Source: an uncultured bacterium (lineage in GTDB: Bacteria > Verrucomicrobiota > Kiritimatiellia > CAIVKH01). Taken from it: a DNA stretch of 64,000 bases. Below are positions 63,603 to 64,000 of this stretch, piece after piece. The notes beneath the pieces were generated by a model that had not been told where the DNA came from, made no database searches, and saw only the letters and a list, made by a program, of their open reading frames with translations. Every line of letters starts with the position of its first letter. Position 1 is the stretch's first letter. A program made the position numbers and the translations under genes. The stretch covers positions 1 through 64,000 of the forward strand of contig CALGMT010000029.1 in assembly GCA_937958885.1 (NCBI GenBank). The letters are read 5' to 3'.

Positions 63603-64000
63603 GCAAAGCCTCCTCGGACGCCAGACGGGCCTGGTGGGTCGCCGACGCCGTGGATGCATCACCGCGCACCCACCGGTCGCTCCCGGGCCCCTTCACCTCG
63701 TGCAAGTTGATGTGGACATCGGCGACGGGCACAGTGGCCTGAATCCGCGTTGCGATACGCCGATCGTCCTGCGAAACCCAGATCGTCATCTTGCCCTTTC
63801 GAACGAACAGCCCCTGAAAAGAAGCCTCCGGCGTAATGCGGATGGTCTGCACGCGCCCGTATCGGGGCAATTTCATGGATTCGACGGGGCCCGCGCTCAC
63901 GGTAAGATCGTAGATCTTCTCGTCGGCCATCACGCGAAACTCCGCCGTGTCGCCGGACTGGAACTCGTTTTTGCGCATGTAATACATGAACGTCACGAGA
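63592..64000 (-). CDS. DUF3108-family protein, partial
   Basis: The frame is open to the window edge and gives the last 136 residues. FQGLFVRKGKMTIWVSQDDR and VPVADVHINLHEVKG match the same region of the gene at 61060-61827. The start is outside the window. It overlaps hldE by 11 bases and so is the upstream gene of the LPS pair. Confidence 0.78.
   Translation of the reverse strand, partial: LVTFMYYMRKNEFQSGDTAEFRVMADEKIYDLTVSAGPVESMKLPRYGRVQTIRITPEASFQGLFVRKGKMTIWVSQDDRRIATRIQATVPVADVHINLHEVKGPGSDRWVRGDASTASATHQARLASEEALHVH

Overview
This 64 kb window is a GC-rich, densely packed bacterial chromosome segment. Several features point to a Gram-negative-type cell: KdsB and heptose-7-phosphate kinase (LPS core), lipoproteins, a secretin-like protein, and two secreted proteins ending in a PEP-CTERM signal (VPEPGT, a hydrophobic helix, then a basic RRRR cluster). 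PEP-CTERM proteins, a SET-domain protein, a HTH-EIIA fusion and a full Bat operon together suggest the PVC group (Verrucomicrobiota or Kiritimatiellota). This is an inference; no rRNA gene is present to settle it.

Layout. 1-3413: a type I restriction-modification operon (hsdR tail, half-size hsdS, a four-helix-bundle protein, hsdM) with chained start/stop overlaps; hsdM carries a one-base frameshift in its AdoMet motif. 3653-10641: a complete F1Fo ATP synthase operon (atpZ, atpI, atpB, E, F, H, A, G, D, C). 10638-12770: small membrane proteins, tRNA-Leu, a secreted protein and trmL. 12823-21458: a MoxR/Bat operon (AAA ATPase, DUF58, lipoprotein, two VWA proteins, TPR proteins, BatD, BatE). 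21730-24805 (minus): two oligopeptide-type ABC permeases and psuG. 25036-28358: trkA, trkH and a universal stress protein. 28339-29866 (minus): ECF sigma factor, membrane anti-sigma candidate and a small exported protein. 29931-34889 (minus): malQ, two tandem VanZ-like membrane proteins and a metallophosphoesterase. 34974-36884 (minus): aspS behind tRNA-Cys. 37010-39671: lipoprotein, ettA and a small zinc-ribbon protein. 39693-42003 (minus): a STAS protein and a SpoIIE-type phosphatase. 42122-43368: a zincin, then tRNA-Thr and an HTH-EIIA fusion (minus). 43524-48480: M16C protease, ketopantoate reductase-like protein and secretin-like protein. 48494-51787: divergent bioB and bioA separated by about 1 kb of insertion-sequence remnants and repeats. 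51850-57807: dgkA (minus), then aceE-aceF-lpd for pyruvate dehydrogenase. 57874-59615: two PEP-CTERM proteins, the first frameshifted. 59683-64000: secreted hydrolase, SET protein, DUF3108 protein, kdsB, hldE and a second, partial DUF3108 paralogue.

The most unusual observations are these. The bioA reading frame takes its first codons from a 28-bp tandem repeat. An inverted-repeat element lies in frame inside the restriction-locus four-helix-bundle gene. Several genes have a -10-like hexamer 6-8 nt before the start codon, as expected of leaderless mRNAs, and one gene starts 6 nt after a tRNA. One coding frame terminates inside a tRNA gene. Two VanZ-like paralogues share an extra conserved C-terminal domain. 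I did not see a clear, wholly new defence or biosynthetic system. No CRISPR array, prophage or intact transposon was found.
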